From the NCBI GenBank assembly GCA_030673275.1, contig DAOVJL010000070.1, positions 1 through 6,643 on the forward strand: a stretch of DNA of 6,643 nucleotides, given 5' to 3'. The notes under the pieces are model-generated. The model searched no databases, was not told the DNA's origin, and was given only the letters and a program-made list of their open reading frames with translations. Of the stretch, positions 6,099-6,643 are shown piece by piece. This DNA comes from Sulfurimonas sp. (GTDB lineage Bacteria; Campylobacterota; Campylobacteria; Campylobacterales; Sulfurimonadaceae). Position numbers and translations under genes: made by a program. Each line of letters starts with the position of its first letter. The stretch's first letter is position 1.

Positions 6099-6643
6099 TT
6101 GAACCTCTTAAGCATTTTTTCTTTCAATTCTGATAAAAAACAACCAGTTAAAAATGAAGCATCTTCTCACTGGGTAAAGTGTAAATCTTGTCAATCTCTA
6201 ATGTACTACAAAGAGGTTGAAAATCAAAAACATGTATGTCCTAAATGTGGGTATCATATTCGTATAGGCGTTAAAGAGCGTATTGAGCTCTTAGCAGATG
6301 AGGGAACATTTGTAGAGTTTGATGATAATTTAAAACCTGTTGATCCACTGAATTTTTTTGATAAAAAATCTTATAAACAGAGAATTGAAGAGGCTACAAA
6401 AAAGACTGGTAAAACTTCATCTGTAGTTAGTGGCGAGATGCAGATGAATGGTGTGTCTGCTCAAGTTGTTATCTTTGACTTTGCTTTTATGGGTGGCTCT
6501 CTTGGCTCTGTAGAGGGTGAAAAAATTGTTCGTGCAGTTACTCGTGCAATAGAGAAAAAGCAAGGCGTTGTTATTTTAAGTGCTTCCGGTGGTGCAAGAA
6601 TGCAAGAGAGTACATTTTCTCTGCTTCAAATGAGTAAAACATC
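6099..6643 (+). CDS. accD: Acetyl-CoA carboxylase carboxyltransferase subunit beta (3' end outside the window)
   Basis: AccD and AccA form the carboxyltransferase that moves the carboxyl group from carboxy-biotin to acetyl-CoA, making malonyl-CoA for fatty acid synthesis in the cytoplasm. The first 181 codons are present and the gene runs off the right edge; full proteins are about 280-300 residues. The N-terminal four-cysteine zinc finger is intact (C28, C31, C47, C50; WVKCKSC then VCPKCGYH), followed by the IGVKERIELLAD segment, the FDFAFMGGSLGSVEGEKI motif (about 129-146) and ILSASGGARMQES (about 162-174), which contributes to the acyl-CoA and oxyanion pocket. Translation starts at TTG (MNLLSIFSF...). 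It has no functional link to the secretion genes and is separated from them by 65 bases with a promoter-like sequence, so co-transcription is possible but not required. Confidence 0.95.
   Translation, partial: MNLLSIFSFNSDKKQPVKNEASSHWVKCKSCQSLMYYKEVENQKHVCPKCGYHIRIGVKERIELLADEGTFVEFDDNLKPVDPLNFFDKKSYKQRIEEATKKTGKTSSVVSGEMQMNGVSAQVVIFDFAFMGGSLGSVEGEKIVRAVTRAIEKKQGVVILSASGGARMQESTFSLLQMSKT

Noticed and set aside
1..6643. CRISPR arrays, tRNA or rRNA genes, insertion sequences, toxin-antitoxin or phage genes
   Set aside because: The window is almost fully occupied by overlapping secretion genes and accD; no spaced direct repeats, transposase motifs or cloverleaf-like sequences were seen.

Overview
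The window is AT-rich (long A and T runs throughout) and compactly coded on the + strand only. The best fit is a free-living member of the Campylobacterota (Epsilonproteobacteria), Sulfurimonas-like. This rests on base composition, codon use, Lys/Ile/Asn-rich proteins, prepilin leaders of the 'KA|FTLIE' type and the AccD N-terminus. The genus is an inference; no search was run.

Positions 1-6033 hold part of one tightly packed type II secretion system (T2SS, general secretion pathway) operon. In order: the last 26 codons of an upstream gene (probably gspL-like), a GspM-like assembly-platform protein, a short GspN-like protein, GspC (HR plus PDZ), the secretin GspD, the ATPase GspE, and two minor pseudopilins (GspI-like and GspJ-like). 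Each gene overlaps the next by 4-17 bases or abuts it, so they are probably co-transcribed and translationally coupled. The order (L)-M-N-C-D-E-I-J is the textbook C-D-E-...-I-J-K-L-M-N order rotated, with the L-M-N end placed in front of C-D-E. GspF, the major pseudopilin GspG, GspH, GspK and the prepilin peptidase are not in the window and must lie upstream or elsewhere if the machine is complete.

In the expected machine, GspE in the cytoplasm powers assembly of a periplasmic pseudopilus whose tip includes GspI and GspJ. GspL and GspM (with GspF) form the inner-membrane platform. GspC links the platform to the periplasmic N0 domain of the GspD outer-membrane channel. GspN is an accessory protein of unclear role.

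Positions 6034-6098 are a 65-base spacer with an imperfect inverted repeat and a TATAAT -10 box. From 6099 to the window end lies the 5' part of accD (acetyl-CoA carboxylase carboxyltransferase beta subunit), starting at TTG behind a good ribosome binding site. It is a housekeeping gene probably transcribed from its own promoter.

Nothing here is clearly a new system. The interest lies in the rotated gene order, the divergent or short M/N/I components, the unusual GspE N-terminus, and several start sites that automated calling would get wrong.
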